Both the position numbers and the translations under genes were made by a program. Below the pieces are notes generated by a model. It searched no databases. It was not told the DNA's origin and saw only the letters and a list, made by a program, of their open reading frames with translations. Shown here piece after piece: positions 51,362 through 63,539 of a DNA stretch of 64,000 nucleotides. Positions within the stretch are counted from its first letter, which is position 1. The number at the start of each line of letters is the position of its first letter. Origin of the DNA: Adiantum capillus-veneris (lineage: Eukaryota > Streptophyta > Polypodiopsida > Polypodiales > Pteridaceae); contig CM043952.1 in NCBI GenBank assembly GCA_014529385.2, forward strand, positions 71,950,799 through 72,014,798, given 5' to 3'.

Positions 51362-51509
51362 ATCCTCTCACATACACATAGGAGGAGAGAGTACTCCCAC
51401 TCTCTGTTTCGTGCTATGGACCCCGCCTTGAGCACGCAGACCCTGAGGCCAGAGAGAGAGCGAGAGAGCTTTCACAACAGACATATAGAGAGATAAGTGA
51501 GGCTCGAGC

Positions 51510-51584
<75 letters not shown>

Positions 51585-52839
51585 ATTAGTTATAGTGTGT
51601 CAGTGACACTCCAGACATACTTGCAATTACAACACTCTCATCACGAGTCATGAGTCTCCTTTCCAACATTGAATCATACAATATACAATGCTCGTGGCAA
51701 TGAGTATCACCTAAAAGCAATCAAAGATTTTAGTGAGTGTCTTGAAAGCTCTATCTTTATAAATCTTTTTAATGAGTGTTCACTCTGCAACCAACCAATC
51801 AAAAAAATGTACAATTTTCTAAAACAATCTCTCCTTTTTCATTAGGAAAAAGGGAACACATCACTATGGCCTTAGCTCTTTGGGCAGGCCAAAAAGCCCA
51901 CAGGCTATTAGATGACATTGGGCAGCTGCGCCTGCGAATCTCTAGGGCATTGAAAGGTTTAAAAAAAATGTCTCACTCAGTGCCCCTTTCAATATTTGAA
52001 CCCGAGCAGGCGATGTCTGAGCCGTGTGGCCGTTCCAACCCTCCCATGCACGTGTGGTGATTATGATGGACTTGGACACGAGCAGAAGTAAACTAAGAAA
52101 AAAAGGTAAAATCGGACGGCCGAGCCGATCTCGTATCACGAGCACCTAGTTCTCTGTCGTAGATCCAATCACTGGGTCTTCATTAATAAAGACACGGTGC
52201 CCTTTAGTCCTGAGGGCGGCCCTCGTTGGGTTCTATGGCAACCGGGGGGGAGGGGGGTCATTCAATCCCCACTGACCTAGGGGGTGAACTAGGGGTAAAC
52301 TGAGAGGAGAGGGAAAAGGACTCCTAGCTCACTGCCCATCCTGTGTCATTTACTCCAATTTGTGTCGTCGCATGAACTAGGGGTAAATTAAGAGGGCAAG
52401 AAAAAGGCACGCAATTCATTCCTAGTTCACCGCCCATCTCGAGCAAGGGATTAGAGCCCATGACCCCCGATTTGCTTACCTATATAATCCTAGTTCACTC
52501 TCCCCTAGTTTATACTTAGGTCACCCCCTAGTTCACCCATCGACAAAATTGGATGGCCTAGATTCTCCCCACCTTGAGTCGAGTGATGGGAGCCGTAGAT
52601 CCCACCTAGCCATAAACCCTTTGTCGTACAAGGATGAGGGCATCCCTTGGCACTAGATGTCTCTAAAGGGATCAACGTATTGGAATATCAAGGTCTATAT
52701 CCAGTTGATTGTTATTGCACATCATTCATCACTGGCGCATGTGAGTTGTTACGAGGATCTTCACCAATGAAACAACAACCGAACTACACCGACTCGGTCC
52801 ACCTTCTGAGAGTGATGGCATAGTTATTCACCACTCACT
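51056..52839. other. Non-coding region with GA tracts
   Basis: (GA)n at about 51317-51359 and 51512-51580. The open frame at 51056-51496 crosses a GA tract and I do not consider it a gene. Between 52250 and 52560 several phrases on the theme CTAGGGGTAAACT and CTAGTTCACC recur. Confidence 0.5.
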
Positions 52840-53049
52840 CACTAGCAACAACTCACTATGACATACATAGTCCTTTGTTGAGTCTAAATATTTTGATGAG
52901 GCATCTGAAAATGTACAATGGCATGAGGCTATGAATGAGGAGATGGATGCCTTGTATGGAAATGAAACATGGGAGTTAGTGCTATTGCCTAAAGGTAAGA
53001 AGCCTATTGGATGTAAATGGGTGTACAATGACTTGTAGCCAAAGATATG
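52840..53049 (+). pseudogene. Copia reverse-transcriptase N-terminal fragment
   Basis: The plus frame reads WHEAMNEEMDALYGNETWEL then LPKGKKPIGCKWVYN, the conserved start of copia RT. It ends at a TAG and then at the TGTTGGGG LTR at 53050, which appears inserted into it or next to it. It is from a different copia lineage than copies 0-2. Confidence 0.8.
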
Positions 53050-53785
53050 TGTTGGGGTAAAGGCCTCTCTGCCTTGCCGGACTGCCTAGGCTATGGGCAC
53101 CCGCCCACTAACCATGACCTTATTCTTGTACATATACCAAGAATAAGGAGCTCCTCATTTAGAGGCTAACTCCACCCACACACCTTGCACTCCTTCTCCT
53201 TCTTCCCCTTCATTCCGCACTACACGGCACTCTTCAACTCGTATCAAATCCACGACAGAGATCAACGCACGTGCGACGGCTTCCCGATGATCGGCATGAA
53301 AGCGATGGAGCTCCATTATGGAGGCATGAACTTGGCGGTTGTAGATCCGTCTCGGTGACATCGGATCGGAGTGTTTTTTATGGGAGATCTAGCAAGGATC
53401 GGCCCGAGATCGGAGGTGCTTGGCTTGTGCAACCCACTCAAGAAAGCAAAGAATCTTGAGAGAATTGAGAATCTTGGCAGGAAATCGGATGTGGTAGTCA
53501 AAGTTTGCAGAGCATTGAGTATGAGTGCAAGCTTGCTCAAATCAAGGCAACACTCTTTATGAGCTTTGGAAGGAAAGAAGGAAATTGTCCTTCAAGTGTG
53601 TGTGCAGGAATTCAAAGGAAATCAAGAAGATGCAAAGAATTAGGAAAAGGAAGCTCTCCCAAAGTCGAGCAGAGCATAAGCCAAAATCGAGCAAAGTTGG
53701 CAGGTGTAGCAAATCTTGGCCAGAAGTAAATTAGATGGCAGAGGAATCGGCAGCAATGTCCATGTTTTGTGTGATGGTGTATTGT

Positions 53786-53819
<34 letters not shown>

Positions 53820-56470
53820 TAAGTCTGTAGCAAGTTGAGCATAAAAGAGTCGAGGGGTGGAAGCGCTGGTTATTTGGAGCTCTCGGGCATGTGTGCGCAC
53901 GCACGCACACACATGGTGTAGAGGGCTGCAACGCTGCAATCTTGTTTGAAGTTGAGAGCTTTGGAAGTAGAAATCGACAGAGCTGCATATAATTGAAAAT
54001 TCGAGGTTTTTTTTTTAATCTCTTTAAGGGTGGCTTCACACACTCAAAAGTGAGAGAGAGATTGAAGGTCCGGCTTCAGAGAGGAAGAAAGTAATGCTTG
54101 ACGTGTAGACGTGCACACACACAGGCAACGTCTGCAGGCAAATAAGCTCGGGTATCATCAGACATCAGTCTGTCACCCTCCCGCAACTTCGGCATAGAGC
54201 GAGGGAGGGAGGGAGAGCGCACAGTCTCTCCTTTGGCATGCATACGGCATCAACGACATCAGCTTCGAGCATCAATGATTGGCATCAACTCGGCCTTTCG
54301 ATTTCCACACTGAGTTAGGCGGCTGCGGCATTGGCGCTTCTGTTCGGTGGCAGAAGTCAACATCGAGCACTTTCCTTGCCTTGAACGAGAGAGGTTGGGT
54401 TCTCCTCCGGCATAGCCTCACCATCAGCTTTCTTCCCTCGACCATTCCAGGATGGATTTGCTGTTGACGGACATTCCTTGACACCATGGCTTCCTGACCT
54501 CGACTTACCAAAAGACCCACGAGCGAGAGTGGAATCGGCTCTCCTCGAGCCCCGCATTCGGAGCGGCTCAGTGTTGCATCGTCTCCTTGCAGTCCCCACC
54601 GGATGACGTTTTGACTTTGACGACTTCCCATTTTCCTACTTCAACGGCACATATCGATGCATAGAGGCTCCCATGGCCCATTTCGGAGTAGTTTTTCTCG
54701 TGAGCGCAGCTCTCGGACGACGATTTTGACCACCATCAGTTGGTTGATTTTGCTTTGTGTTTTGGTTTCCAGTCGACGTGTTTTTCGATCAATGAGGTAG
54801 TGTGCCAGATGCTCGACCAGTTTGCTCACAGTTTGTGCTTTCTTGTAGTGCAGACTATGTATGATTGTGTGGGGCATTCCACAAAGCAGTTTTTAACAAG
54901 TTTTTGTGCAATTCATGCTATGTATGCATATGCGGATACAGCTTGAGCTAGCTATAGCTCGCAGGTAGCAGGTTTACAGGTTTACAACTTTTTTTGGACA
55001 GGTACAAGTCCATAGAGCCACTCGTTCAGGAGTGAGCCAGTTTGTCAGGTTTTTGGCACCACATGTATACCACTTGTAGATCTATTTACTGAGACACTAA
55101 GTGTCTGTCTATGCTTTATGTAGTATTGGTGAGATTTTTTGAGTTTTCACTCAGTTTTCAGGGGAAACTCTGATGGATTTTTCCCAGGTTCTCGCCATGT
55201 TTCATGTGTATTTGCAGTTATACTCTCTGATGGTCTAGTGGTCGAGTTTGACTCCCGCTTTGACAGATTTTGTCAACCTTGTACCCACTCTCACTGGAGT
55301 GAGAGTTGCATGCGCTTGTGTGGCTACAGAATTTGACAATCATAGGTTTCATAGGTATTTTGTAAATTTTTGCAGGCAGTTTCTCTTGTGGGATGCGTTT
55401 TGAGCTAGTTTGCTCACTACTAGTGCTTTATGCTCAGTTAAGTTGTTTGTCCCAAATTATGTGCTTGCAGATAGCAGATTGTAGAGCTATTTTATGCATA
55501 TGTGACCATGGGTTCATGATTGTGTAGTGGTCGATTATCTCCCACTCTGTTGCCAGTTTGGCATGGTTTTTGATAGAGATTCTACTTGGATTTTTTCTCA
55601 ATTTATAGGGAAGACTCTACTAGATTTCTCCTAGGAGTTCTCGCCATAGTTTGGTTTCTTGGTATCTAGTTAGAAGACATGTGTGATAGTTAGAGTCTAC
55701 AATGATGACTCCTGAGAGACAATGGTCTCGTACTTGCCGACAGATGTGTGGTTGACATTATGGTCACACAGGTCACACTAGACGTCATTGTTTCAGACGT
55801 ATGAGGCAGCACCGGAGATCTATGTGTGGTGCAGATGAAGTTTTAACGCATGCTAAAGTGGTGGCTTCATATGCTAGTGACGGTGATGTCACGTTTCCCT
55901 TTAGCCTTCCTCCTTCTTAAATGTCTTCTAGAGGTGACACACCTTCCCATCGGTTGCTAGACGAGGATGAAATTTTCCATGTCACACCACATCGTGAGTG
56001 GTTCATTAGTTTCTCTAGTGGAAGATTTGGTTGTGTTCACTTGGCTGATGGTTTGGCATTTGACATTGCGAGTGCAGGAGATGTTTGCTTGTCATTTCCC
56101 AGTGGTGCATCATATACGCTATGACATGTGTACTATGTTCCTTAGTTGAGATAGAGCTTAATCTCAGTGAGACGCCTAATAGATTTTGGGTCTATCCCAT
56201 AGTGGCTTGGTTTACCCTATGCATGTATTTGAGGTTTGAGACGTCATGGTCTCGGTTTTGTTAGTTGGATGCTTTGAACGAGAGATCAGATGTGTCTCCT
56301 TTGCGGGTGAGCTCCACCATGCTCACAAGATAGAACATTTTGTTGTTCAAGACATGCTAGTAGACTCTATAGAGATAGAGGGAGAGTGACAGTTCTCTAG
56401 TGAGACACAACAGGTGTCATTGGAGTCAATGCAGACAGAGGTAGAGTGGGTTTCCTCCCTATAAACACAT
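53050..56470 (+). mobile_element. TGTTGGGG-family LTR element, longest copy
   Basis: The LTR starts at 53050 (TGTTGGGGTAAAGGCC), preceded by ATATG, and ends around 53236, before a degenerate CGTATCAAATCC that may be a primer site. A long leader of about 2.4 kb with a (CA)n tract (53787-53819) is followed by a zinc-knuckle-like and protease-like region (55735-56180). The 55240-56470 part matches 34020-35220. No integrase, RT or 3' LTR found here. Confidence 0.6.
55730..56180 (+). pseudogene. Zinc-knuckle and protease-like remnant of the TGTTGGGG family
   Basis: Near 55735 a CCHC-like block can be read (CRQMC, then GHTGHTRRHC) with an in-frame stop between. The frame 55921-56124 gives FHVTPHREWFISFSSG then VHLADGLAF and a Leu-rich end, the pattern of the copia aspartic protease region after the catalytic DSGA (THHMTPNREWF in other copias). 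The DSGA itself is not readable (LLDEDE instead), so the enzyme is probably inactive. Confidence 0.5.
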
Positions 56471-57820
<1,350 letters not shown>

Positions 57821-57822
57821 AT

Positions 57823-57834
57823 TGGTATCAGAGC
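57823..57834 (+). other. Primer-binding site (initiator Met tRNA), copia copy 2
   Basis: TGGTATCAGAGC, two bases after the 5' LTR. Confidence 0.93.
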
Positions 57835-58163
57835 AGGTCACGTCCTCCCGGGCTTAGTCGCCAGCTGCTCCAGCACACGCCTGCTCACTTTCTCCGATTT
57901 CAGTGAGCTTTGGCGAGCGTTCGCAGGTCGACAAATATTTTGGTCTGCTCAGAATTTTGATTTGGGCTCATTTCGGCCTCCATTTCCACTACGGGCAGTA
58001 CTGCACAGGCTATTTCGTCATTTTGTGCAGATTTTCTGTCAGTGCCGTTTTCTACATAACAGGTGCCTTATAGTCTTCTACGGTTTGTGCTATATAGCAC
58101 AAGTTGTTCCCGCTCCATTTCTCCTATTTTCGGGCAGTTTTCACATCAGGTGCAGCATTTACC

Positions 58164-60557
58164 ATGGCTGACAACAACAACACAGATGTGTTCAAGATGT
58201 TTGCTGCTGAGGACAGGTTGGATGGGGACAACTACCCTATGTGGGCTTATATGATGCAACATGTTCTTGTGTCAAAAGGTGTCTGGAACATTGTGCAGGG
58301 CATTGATGTACGTCCTGGTTCTGAAGATGTAGGCGATATTGAGGATGTTGCAGGTCTTGCTGCAAGGATTGCAGCTGTTAGAGTTGTTTTGCCTACGGCA
58401 GAACAAGCTCGTTGGGATGTTAAGGATGCGCAGGCTCATGCATTGATTGCGTTGTCTGTGAAGCGCACCATTATTCCTCACATCCGTTCAGCAAAATCTG
58501 CAAAACAGGCTTGGGATATTCTAGCAGGTCTTTATGCAAGCCGCAATGAGGCTAAAATTGCTTTGCTGCGTAAAGAGCTAGAGTCGAAGATTATGCATGA
58601 GGAAGATGATATGGACACTTTCCTTGCTAGTGTCAAGGATATCAATGAGCAACTCATTTCTGCAGGTGAAGTCATTTCGGACAGTTCCCTTGTGCAGATT
58701 GTTCTTGATGCCTTACCAAATTCCTACCAGACTTTTGCTAGTACTTGGAGACTGATGACCCAAGGAAATCCTGAAGTTGTCAAGTTTGATGCATTATGCA
58801 CATTGCTGTTGCAAGAGTCACTTTCTAGAAAAAACAGGACTAGGCAGCGTGCAGTTGAGCAGGCTTTTATTGCTTCTCAAAGAAAGGGTGGTAACAGTAA
58901 TGCAGCCACTTCTTATGGTTCTGCTGCGAGTGGCAAAATTTCTGTTCCTAATGCTTCTGCTGGCAGCACTTCGTCTGGCAATTCTGGTGATAAGGGCAAA
59001 AAGAAGATGCGTTGCCATTATTGCAAAGCCAATGATCACTTGATCAAGTTGTGTCCTAAGTTGAAGGCCAAAGAGGCTAAGAAGAAAGAGGGTGGTTCCA
59101 CTGCAAATGCTGGATCCACTACAAATGCAGCCATTGTTGAGTCTTCTGTGAAAGGAGATTGTGATGCTGATGTTGATGCAGAATGGGCTTTTAGCGCAGA
59201 GTGCACTTACAATCCTGCTGTCCATGATGCATGCTTGTCAGTTGCTGCAGATTCACATGTGTGGTATTTTGACAGTGGTGCTACAAAGCACATTACCTCA
59301 CATCGTGAATTGTTTACCTCTCTCGAGTCTGTCCCTCATGGGAATTCAGTCACTTGTGCCAACAACGCCTCTTATCCAGTTCAGGGAGTTGGAAAGATTG
59401 TGCTCACTGCTGCTAATGGCAGTTCCTTCACACTTGTTGATGCACTTTATGTACCTGGGATCAAGAAGAATCTCTTGTCTGTATCCGCACTTGCTAGACT
59501 TGGACTTGTAGTCAAATTTGTGGATGACAGATGTACAGTTCATGATCTCAGTTTTGGTGATGAAATTGTTGCATCTGGGCTTTTGTGCCGTGGGCTGTAT
59601 AAGCTCACTTTGTATGACAAGTGTGGACAAAATTTTGCAAATGTTGTTGCAGATTCAAGGGCTATTTCAGATGCAAAACTTTGGCATGCACGTTTTGGTC
59701 ATCTGAATTTTGCCAGTTTGCTGCGTTTGCAGAAATCTGATATGGTTGCTTCTTTGCCACCTCTTGAAGCACCTGTCAAACATGTTTGTGAAGGTTGTAT
59801 TCTGGGTAAAATGCAGCGTTCTAAGTTTCCAAAGGATGGTTCAGTTAGGGCCACATGCAGGTTGCAGCTTGTGCATAGTGATGTTTGTGGGCCCATGCAA
59901 ACTCCGTCCTTGGGCAATTACCTGTACTTCGTGACTTTCATTGATGATTACTCCAGGCATGCATGGGTATTTCCGCTTAAAGCGAAGTCCGAAGTTTTTA
60001 TGTGCTTCAAACAATTTTTGGCTATGGCTGAAAATGTCTCAAAATGTACTATGGGCACCCTCCGTTCCGATCGAGGGGGGGAGTATATGTCTCATGAATT
60101 TAATGCATTTCTGGCTAGTCGTGGGATAAAACACCTATGTACAGTGCCTTATACACCTCAGCAAAATGGTGTTGCTGAGAGGAAAAACAGGTCACTAACG
60201 GAAATGGCACGATGTATGGTCAAAAGTCAAGCTTTGCCGCATTCTTTTTGGCTTGAGGCTACGAAAGCTTTGCAGTCTATTACTCCATATGAAGCATGGC
60301 ATGATAGAAAACCTTCTATTGAGCACATGCGTGTTTTTGGCTGTTTGGCATATGCTTTGGTGCCACAAGTGCAGCGCAGAAAATTGGATGATAAGGCTGT
60401 CAAATGTATTTTTGTTGGTTATAGTGCTGAAAGCAAAGGTTACAGGTTGTATCATCCGCAAAAAAAACGTATTCTGGTTTCACGGGATGTAGTGTTTGTG
60501 GAAGACTCTGTTCAGCCCTTGCTGTCATGTACTAGAGACAGTAATGTAAGCTCATAG
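58164..60557 (+). CDS. Copia copy 2 Gag-protease-integrase (first part of polyprotein)
   Basis: 797 residues from the ATG at 58164 (ACCATGGC) to an in-frame TAG. Gag covers about residues 1-280, with a CCHC knuckle at 284-297 (CHYCKANDHLIKLC) that binds the genomic RNA. The aspartic protease motif is DSGA at 370-373 (WYFDSGATKHIT). The integrase zinc-binding site is H508, H513, C542 and C545. The catalytic triad is D573 (HSDVCGP), D636 (SDRGGE) and E672 (NGVAERK), with the usual 35-residue spacing between D and E. Twelve residues are missing after SFWLEAT (about 700), where copy 0 reads ATYVLNKYPI. The frame continues beyond the TAG into RT. Copy 1 has the same TAG and the same gap. Confidence 0.95.
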   Translation: MADNNNTDVFKMFAAEDRLDGDNYPMWAYMMQHVLVSKGVWNIVQGIDVRPGSEDVGDIEDVAGLAARIAAVRVVLPTAEQARWDVKDAQAHALIALSVKRTIIPHIRSAKSAKQAWDILAGLYASRNEAKIALLRKELESKIMHEEDDMDTFLASVKDINEQLISAGEVISDSSLVQIVLDALPNSYQTFASTWRLMTQGNPEVVKFDALCTLLLQESLSRKNRTRQRAVEQAFIASQRKGGNSNAATSYGSAASGKISVPNASAGSTSSGNSGDKGKKKMRCHYCKANDHLIKLCPKLKAKEAKKKEGGSTANAGSTTNAAIVESSVKGDCDADVDAEWAFSAECTYNPAVHDACLSVAADSHVWYFDSGATKHITSHRELFTSLESVPHGNSVTCANNASYPVQGVGKIVLTAANGSSFTLVDALYVPGIKKNLLSVSALARLGLVVKFVDDRCTVHDLSFGDEIVASGLLCRGLYKLTLYDKCGQNFANVVADSRAISDAKLWHARFGHLNFASLLRLQKSDMVASLPPLEAPVKHVCEGCILGKMQRSKFPKDGSVRATCRLQLVHSDVCGPMQTPSLGNYLYFVTFIDDYSRHAWVFPLKAKSEVFMCFKQFLAMAENVSKCTMGTLRSDRGGEYMSHEFNAFLASRGIKHLCTVPYTPQQNGVAERKNRSLTEMARCMVKSQALPHSFWLEATKALQSITPYEAWHDRKPSIEHMRVFGCLAYALVPQVQRRKLDDKAVKCIFVGYSAESKGYRLYHPQKKRILVSRDVVFVEDSVQPLLSCTRDSNVSS
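60555..60557 (+). other. In-frame UAG between integrase and reverse transcriptase
   Basis: AGC TCA TAG GAC ATT: a single stop with the same frame open on both sides (2.4 kb before, 1.9 kb after). The identical stop is at 20556-20558 in copy 1, while copy 0 has sense codons (CAT CAC) there. Confidence 0.9.
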
Positions 60558-62432
60558 GACATTTATGACACTTTGTTGCCTCTTTTCAGTGGTGGAAATA
60601 CGAATGTAAGTTCCAATGAGACAAATGTACAGCCTATGGGGGTTTCTGAAAATGTTTTAGAACAGCCTATTACTGATGCAAATGTACATGATGTACTTGA
60701 TGCGGAAAGAGCTGAAAATGAGCAGGCTAGAGGTATGCCAAAATGGCTGGTGCACACTTTGCATGACAGTAAATTGGATGCACCTTTATCTAGTCGTACT
60801 CGTTCAGGCTCTCGCCATGCATCTTATGCATCAGATTGTTATGCTTTGGCTGTGTCTAGTTTACATGATGTTGAGGAGCCTCTGTCTTTTGATGAAGCAC
60901 AAAATTCAGAAAATTGGATTGCTGCCATGAAATCAGAATATGATGCACTTATAGAGAATGACACATGGACTTTATGTGATTTGCCTCCTGGCAAAAAGGC
61001 CATTGGTACAAAGTGGGTTTACAAGTTGAAACGCAAGCCGGATGGTGAGATCGATCGCCATAAGGCTCGACTTGTTGCAAAGGGTTATGCACAACAAAAA
61101 GGCATAGATTATGAAGAGACTTTTGCTCCCACTTGTCGTATGACTACTACTTGTCGTATGACTACTGTGCGTTTTCTATGTGCATTGGCAGCTCATTTTG
61201 GTTGGGATGTACATCAATCAGACATTGTTACTGCTTTCTTGAATGGTGACATATTTGAGGAAGTTTATGTAACGCAACCTCGCGGTTTTGTCATAAAAGG
61301 ACAAGAGGACAAAGTGTGCAAATGTAAGAAGGCTTTGTATGGGTTGAAGCAATCTCCTCATGCTTGGTATGAGAAAGCTGACACTCATTTGGTTAAACGA
61401 GGCTTTCGTAACAGTCCAACAGAAAGCACATTGTATGTAAAGCGTGAGGATGATGTATTTCTCATTGTGGTTCTTTATGTTGATGATTTGCTGATCACTG
61501 GACCAAATGAGAGACATATTGCTGAATTTAAGGCTGATTTGAATGCTACTTTCAAGATGAAAGATTTGGGGCTGTTGCATCATTACTTGGGTATACAGTT
61601 TAAGCAGTGTGATGGTGGTATTGCCTTGTGTCAGAAAAGTTACATAGAGACATTGCTATGTAAGTTTGGACTTGAGGATTGCAAACCTATTGCCACTCCC
61701 ATGGAAACAGGTTTGAAGTTGAGTCTACATGATGCTGGCGATCCTGCTGATGTCACTCTTTACCAAACTGCTGTTGGCTGCCTCATTTATGTATGCAACA
61801 CGAGGCCAGATATTCAGTTTGCAGTCTCGCAGGTCAGCAGATTTATGCATAGCCCAGGGTCTAAGCATTGGCAGGCTGTCAAGAGGATTTTCCGCTACCT
61901 TAGTGGCACTTTACATCTTGGCTTGTTTTATCCCAAGGGGGGATCATTGCCGCCAGACTTACATGCTTTTTCGGACTCAGATTGGGCTGGTTGTTTCGAC
62001 ACGCGAGTGTCCACAAGTGGTTTTTGTTTCATGCTTGGCAGTTCATGTATATCATGGTTGAGCAAGAAGCAACCTACTGTGGCCACTTCGAGTTGTGAGG
62101 ATGAGTACAGGGCAGTCTTCACAGCTACGGTTGAGTGTGTATGGCTCAGACGCCTTATGGCTGACTTGGGTGTTGGACAGGACACTGCCAACACTATCTA
62201 CACTGACAGTCAGAGCGCATTGGCAGTTGCGAGGAACCCAGTTTTTCATGCTCGCACAAAGCACATTGAGGTGCATTACCACTATGTCAGGGAGAGGCTC
62301 TCAGCAGGAGAGATCAGCTTGGCTTATGTGCCAACACAGGACAACCTTGCAGATCTTTTCACAAAGGAATTGTCTCGTGAGAAGCTTGAAGCTTTCCGCA
62401 AAGCTTTGGGCTTACTCCCCTTTGTGGACTGA
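60558..62432 (+). CDS. Copia copy 2 reverse transcriptase-RNase H (second part of polyprotein)
   Basis: Same frame as the first part, about 624 residues to the TGA at 62430-62432. RT shows WVYKLKRKPDG, FAPTCRMTT, HQSDIVTAFLNGD, LYGLKQSPHAWYEK and the catalytic YVDD (FLIVVLYVDDLLITG). RNase H shows FSDSDWAGC, SSCEDEYRA, IYTDSQSALAVARNP and KHIEVHYHYVRE, all the expected acidic residues. A six-residue in-frame duplication (TCRMTT twice, at 61131-61166) lies in the conserved region before VRFLCALAAHFG and is absent from copy 1. Apart from the UAG and this duplication no damage is visible. With no ATG needed in a polyprotein, expression would depend on reading through the UAG or on helper enzymes. 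Confidence 0.93.
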   Translation, partial: DIYDTLLPLFSGGNTNVSSNETNVQPMGVSENVLEQPITDANVHDVLDAERAENEQARGMPKWLVHTLHDSKLDAPLSSRTRSGSRHASYASDCYALAVSSLHDVEEPLSFDEAQNSENWIAAMKSEYDALIENDTWTLCDLPPGKKAIGTKWVYKLKRKPDGEIDRHKARLVAKGYAQQKGIDYEETFAPTCRMTTTCRMTTVRFLCALAAHFGWDVHQSDIVTAFLNGDIFEEVYVTQPRGFVIKGQEDKVCKCKKALYGLKQSPHAWYEKADTHLVKRGFRNSPTESTLYVKREDDVFLIVVLYVDDLLITGPNERHIAEFKADLNATFKMKDLGLLHHYLGIQFKQCDGGIALCQKSYIETLLCKFGLEDCKPIATPMETGLKLSLHDAGDPADVTLYQTAVGCLIYVCNTRPDIQFAVSQVSRFMHSPGSKHWQAVKRIFRYLSGTLHLGLFYPKGGSLPPDLHAFSDSDWAGCFDTRVSTSGFCFMLGSSCISWLSKKQPTVATSSCEDEYRAVFTATVECVWLRRLMADLGVGQDTANTIYTDSQSALAVARNPVFHARTKHIEVHYHYVRERLSAGEISLAYVPTQDNLADLFTKELSREKLEAFRKALGLLPFVD

Positions 62433-62497
62433 TCCTGTCCTCAGGGCATGGCACTTCCCTTTACTCATGTGCCAGCTCTCGTTCACCGCATCACTCC

Positions 62498-62507
62498 AGG
62501 GGGGATT
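62498..62507 (+). other. Polypurine tract of copia copy 2
   Basis: AGGGGGGATT directly before the 3' LTR (TGTTACC at 62508), the usual plus-strand primer. Confidence 0.9.
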
Positions 62508-62734
62508 TGTTACCATATACATGTGGTAGTGATGTGTGTGAACACACTAGGACCGCCGGGGCATTTTTTCCCTCTTTAGGAGGTTTTTTCCCCCGTGCAT
62601 TGTATATACGCCCATCACTCTAGGGCTATCTATCTTTCCATTACACACTAAGTAACACACTCTCTATTGTGTGCCTTGAGCTTCCTTCGTCTTCTCCAAG
62701 CTGTGTGTGTTTCTCTGCAACCCTAATTCCAACA
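62508..62734 (+). repeat. 3' LTR of copia copy 2
   Basis: 227 bp, TGTTACC...CCAACA, two differences from the 5' LTR by eye. Confidence 0.97.
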
Positions 62735-62745
62735 TCTCTCTCTCT

Positions 62746-63539
62746 GTAATAGTCACACTCTTACTCAAAACAATCACATCTCTTTGTTAATTCAACAAAT
62801 TTTTTTATTTTTTCAAAAGTAGACCCATTATACGAGATAACCAAATTTCAATAGCCATTTTTGTTGGACGCTTGTAGGTAGCTTGCAACGGTTTTAGGAA
62901 GGAAAGTGAGTTTTTTGTTCTCTTTATTGTTGCACTTGATGTTGTCTTCTGTAGTGTATATATCATCCCATCGGAGACACATCATTGTGTAAATTTACAC
63001 AAACCAACATAGCTAAGCAATGGCCAGTTTGGTAATAACAAAGGAAAAGGTTAGTGAGGTTTGGGTGATGTAGGTAGGCATGTTTCTTGAGCTTCAATTG
63101 GTGGTTGGGCACATGAAGAAAATGCCACAAAAACAATGGGGTAGTAGTTCCCTCAACTTTATATGCCACAATGTCATGAGCATGGGATCAATGACCCCAA
63201 TTGAAAGGGGTCACATCTAGGGATCAAGAATGTTGTTCAATAGAACTGTAATATTGAAAAATCATTAGTGAGAAGAAAAGCCTAACCTTGGGAAGCACCA
63301 ACCCCTTCCAACTCGGACTTGAATCTAGGTCACTAGGGCGAGAGGTTGATGCCCTAACCCTTATACTCTCTTGTGTCTTCTTGTTTTAGATGTGAGGCTA
63401 GGGGGTTATGAATCCAAAATTGCTAATATTAGATAAAAACAACCTTATTTTTGTTATGCAATCATGGAATGGGTGGCAAAAATTTGGCAAGTTTGGAGCT
63501 TGAAAGGGTTGACAAGGGTATAGGCTCTCTAGAATTGGG
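62746..63539. other. Non-coding flank
   Basis: No gene supported. Short open frames here lack any recognisable domain. Confidence 0.5.
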
